NCBI GenBank assembly: GCA_907165135.1
Contig: OU015567.1
Coordinates: 4,779,001 to 4,843,000, forward strand
DNA length: 64,000 nucleotides
Origin: Oikopleura dioica
Taxonomy: Eukaryota; Chordata; Appendicularia; Copelata; Oikopleuridae
Direction: 5' to 3'
Part shown: positions 62,243 through 64,000 of the stretch, one piece after another
Position numbering within the stretch: position 1 is the first letter of the stretch
Layout: every line of letters begins with the position of its first letter
Notes under the pieces: model-generated
What the model saw: only the letters and a program-made list of their open reading frames with translations
Databases searched by the model: none
Told to the model about the DNA's origin: nothing
Made by a program: the position numbers and the translations under genes

Positions 62243-64000
62243 TTTTGTGAATGATCGAAAAAAGTAGCGAAAGATTCAAGTTTATGATAACTCGCCCTCG
62301 TTTTCTCAAAAAATAAACAAGACGTCTAGACTCTTTCTAGGTCAAGCAAAGTCTAAATTTGCCCTTCAACAATACGAGCTATTTTTCTAAAGCAATTTTC
62401 TGCCAAGTAGGCACCTACCTTGAGTTCTCCCTAGATAAAACTTATCCAAGCTTAATTTGTAATCTAATGAGCCATTACGAGCAAATTCCAAGTTGTTGAA
62501 CTCGGAGTGTTGATCCAATTTTATGCTCAATTAAATGCACCAAAGTTAGAAATCGCGGCGAAAATTAATTCAAATATTTCAACCCTTCGCCAGGTAGCTG
62601 CCACCGCTGCCGGAAGTTCATTTGCATTTTGTTAATTACTGATTTACCGCCGATTTTTAAAGAAACTTTCACAATAATAGCTGAAATAAAAGCCAAAGTC
62701 CGCTTCTGACGACCTTAAACGAAAAGCCGCGCAGCGGCGTTTTACAAGACGAAGCCGCAAAGCGGCTTCGCAATATGACTTTTTCAATTCAATTGCAAAA
62801 AAACTGCCAAAGCCGCTGCGCGGCTTTGTTTACAAAAAAGCCGCTGCGCGGCTTTTGATTAAGTTTGTCTGACCCTGACTCAGGTTTTCTTCACAGGTCC
62901 CCGAGCCGAAAAATCAACACGTTAGATCGAAAGAGTTTCGCGAAAACTTCGCTCAAAACCGATTATTCCAGGGCTTAAAATCGGACAGCTGTCTCTCATG
63001 TCCGACTTTAAATATTTGCAAAGATTAAATATCTTTCAGGCGTCAGATCTAAACCAAACGCAGGATAAACGATTCAAAGGAATTTCCGGAAGGAGCAAAA
63101 AAAATGAAAATTGGGCCGATTCGGAAGAGTTTTCTGAAGACAGAACGTTGTTTACCCACTGGTCATTAATCCCTCGATTCTGTCCTCTGGTAAACCGAGT
63201 TCTAAAAATTTGCGCAAGAGAAGCGTGCACTTTCCAAAAGCTGTGGCCCGGTATTAAACTCTGCACCTGTTATTTTGGTGGGTTTGATGCTTACTTTGCC
63301 CTACCGGCTAAAAAACGCCCAATCGGATTTATTACTAAAAAGAAAACCCAAAAGTTAATTTTGACAAAATTTATTGCTGCGGTGAGAAAAAAGACAAGCA
63401 ATTTGCAGGTCAGATTCTTTCACATTTTTGAAACAAGAGGTGTCAACTTTCCGAGCATATTCGAAATCAAAACGTGGGGCTGATTTGACACCACGATTTT
63501 TGAGATACGAAAGAGTTGAACGTTCTGTCAATTTGAAGATAAAATACTCATGGACATATTTTCTGCCGAGAAAATTTAAGAGGCAAAAAATCATGTTTTT
63601 TTTTTTGAAAAACCTGTTTATTTTCTAAGGAATCGGGGATAGCAACAGTCATTCTTAATGAAAAATTATAAATATAAGCAATAGAAAGGGTCTTCATGGC
63701 GAATTTCGCCAAATGACTATAAAACTCATAATTATTTAGAAAAAATTAAAGACACTACGGCAAGGCATTTTTTTCTGATATTTCCGCCCCATTTTGCGGA
63801 TATTTCGGAAACATTGGCCATAAAAGAGGAAAAAAACTGAAAAAATTGGCCAATATTTTAACTCATAAATCCATAAAGATCTTCATTTAGTTTTCACCGT
63901 GACTTTCATAAATTTAATGTCTAACTGGACAATGAACTTGCATTTCCGATAATGAATATAGCTCTAAAAGTCTTTCAAAAAGAATCAGAGTGAAGAAATC
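62243..64000. other. Right-end intergenic stretch
   Basis: Contains repeat copy 7 (62722-62900). A 161-codon open frame (62998-63483) has no recognisable motif and is overlapped by open frames on the other strand, so I do not call it. The last 400 bp are A+T-rich. Confidence 0.45.
62722..62900. repeat. CTGACTCAG / GCCGC-palindrome repeat, copy 7
   Basis: Four GCCGCNNNGCGGC-type palindromes (first at 62724-62738, then near 62752, 62815 and 62841) are followed by GACCCTGACTCAGGTTTTCT and TCACAGG. It shares the right end of copies 1 and 3. A matching left TGAGTCA end is not evident. Confidence 0.65.

Noticed and set aside
62998-63483. 161-codon plus-strand ORF at the right end
   Set aside because: No motif recognised, overlapping open frames on the minus strand, and A+T-rich surroundings; not enough to call a gene.

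Overview
The window looks like nuclear DNA of an appendicularian (larvacean) tunicate, most likely Oikopleura or a close relative. The genes are chordate genes (PAM, IP3 receptor, AS3MT, CTNNBL1, relaxin-3-receptor-like GPCR). Introns are mostly 30-48 nt. Same-strand genes lie 38-240 bp apart, with splice-acceptor-like sequence just before the start codons (the layout of trans-spliced operons). Several introns can only be G(A/C/G)-AG, and there is a Ty3/gypsy element of the kind known from larvaceans. The species is an inference.

Layout. 1-88: 5' end of an FKBP12-like gene (minus), cut by the window edge. 89-5471: repeats around an 11-exon peptide GPCR (2420-5010). 5748-7133: arsenite methyltransferase (minus). 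7558-8386: two unknown small genes whose stop and start overlap. 8693-10420: trypsin-like protease with a threonine-rich stalk. 11161-11378: twin-CX9C protein. 11428-13200: Baeyer-Villiger-type flavin monooxygenase (minus). 13717-16325: bifunctional PAM (minus). 16888-17665: ABT1/Esf2. 18421-36562: a run of ten plus-strand genes (unknown, SERP1/RAMP4, two related one-TM proteins, GNB1L-like, MRPS9, C2H2 zinc finger, CCDC124, CTNNBL1, FKBP12) that looks like an operon, carrying a 6.5-kb LTR retrotransposon with apparently identical LTRs in the last GNB1L intron. 37990-40389: BTB-kelch protein. 40682-42555: orphan Cys-rich membrane protein. 43059-48079: three tandem sulfotransferases. 48763-48966: inverted fragment of CTNNBL1. 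50420-60021: complete IP3 receptor. 60701-62242: condensation-fold acyltransferase (minus). The rest is repeat-bearing intergenic DNA.

Three things stand out. (1) Nine introns lack a GT donor. Several begin G-N-A-C-G-G and have short inverted repeats just inside both ends, as if they were inserted elements (introners). (2) At least four non-autonomous hAT-like elements with perfect 8-bp target duplications are present. Two interrupt coding exons exactly, and one duplicated a 3' splice site. Several have interiors made of short motifs in both orientations. (3) Seven otherwise intact genes each carry a single one-base frame break, six of them at a mononucleotide run. This suggests base-calling errors rather than pseudogenes.

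Exon models were built by hand and each was checked for an intact reading frame. For nearly all multi-exon genes the summed exon length is a multiple of three, or becomes so after correcting the stated single base. Family names come from recognised motifs, not database searches.
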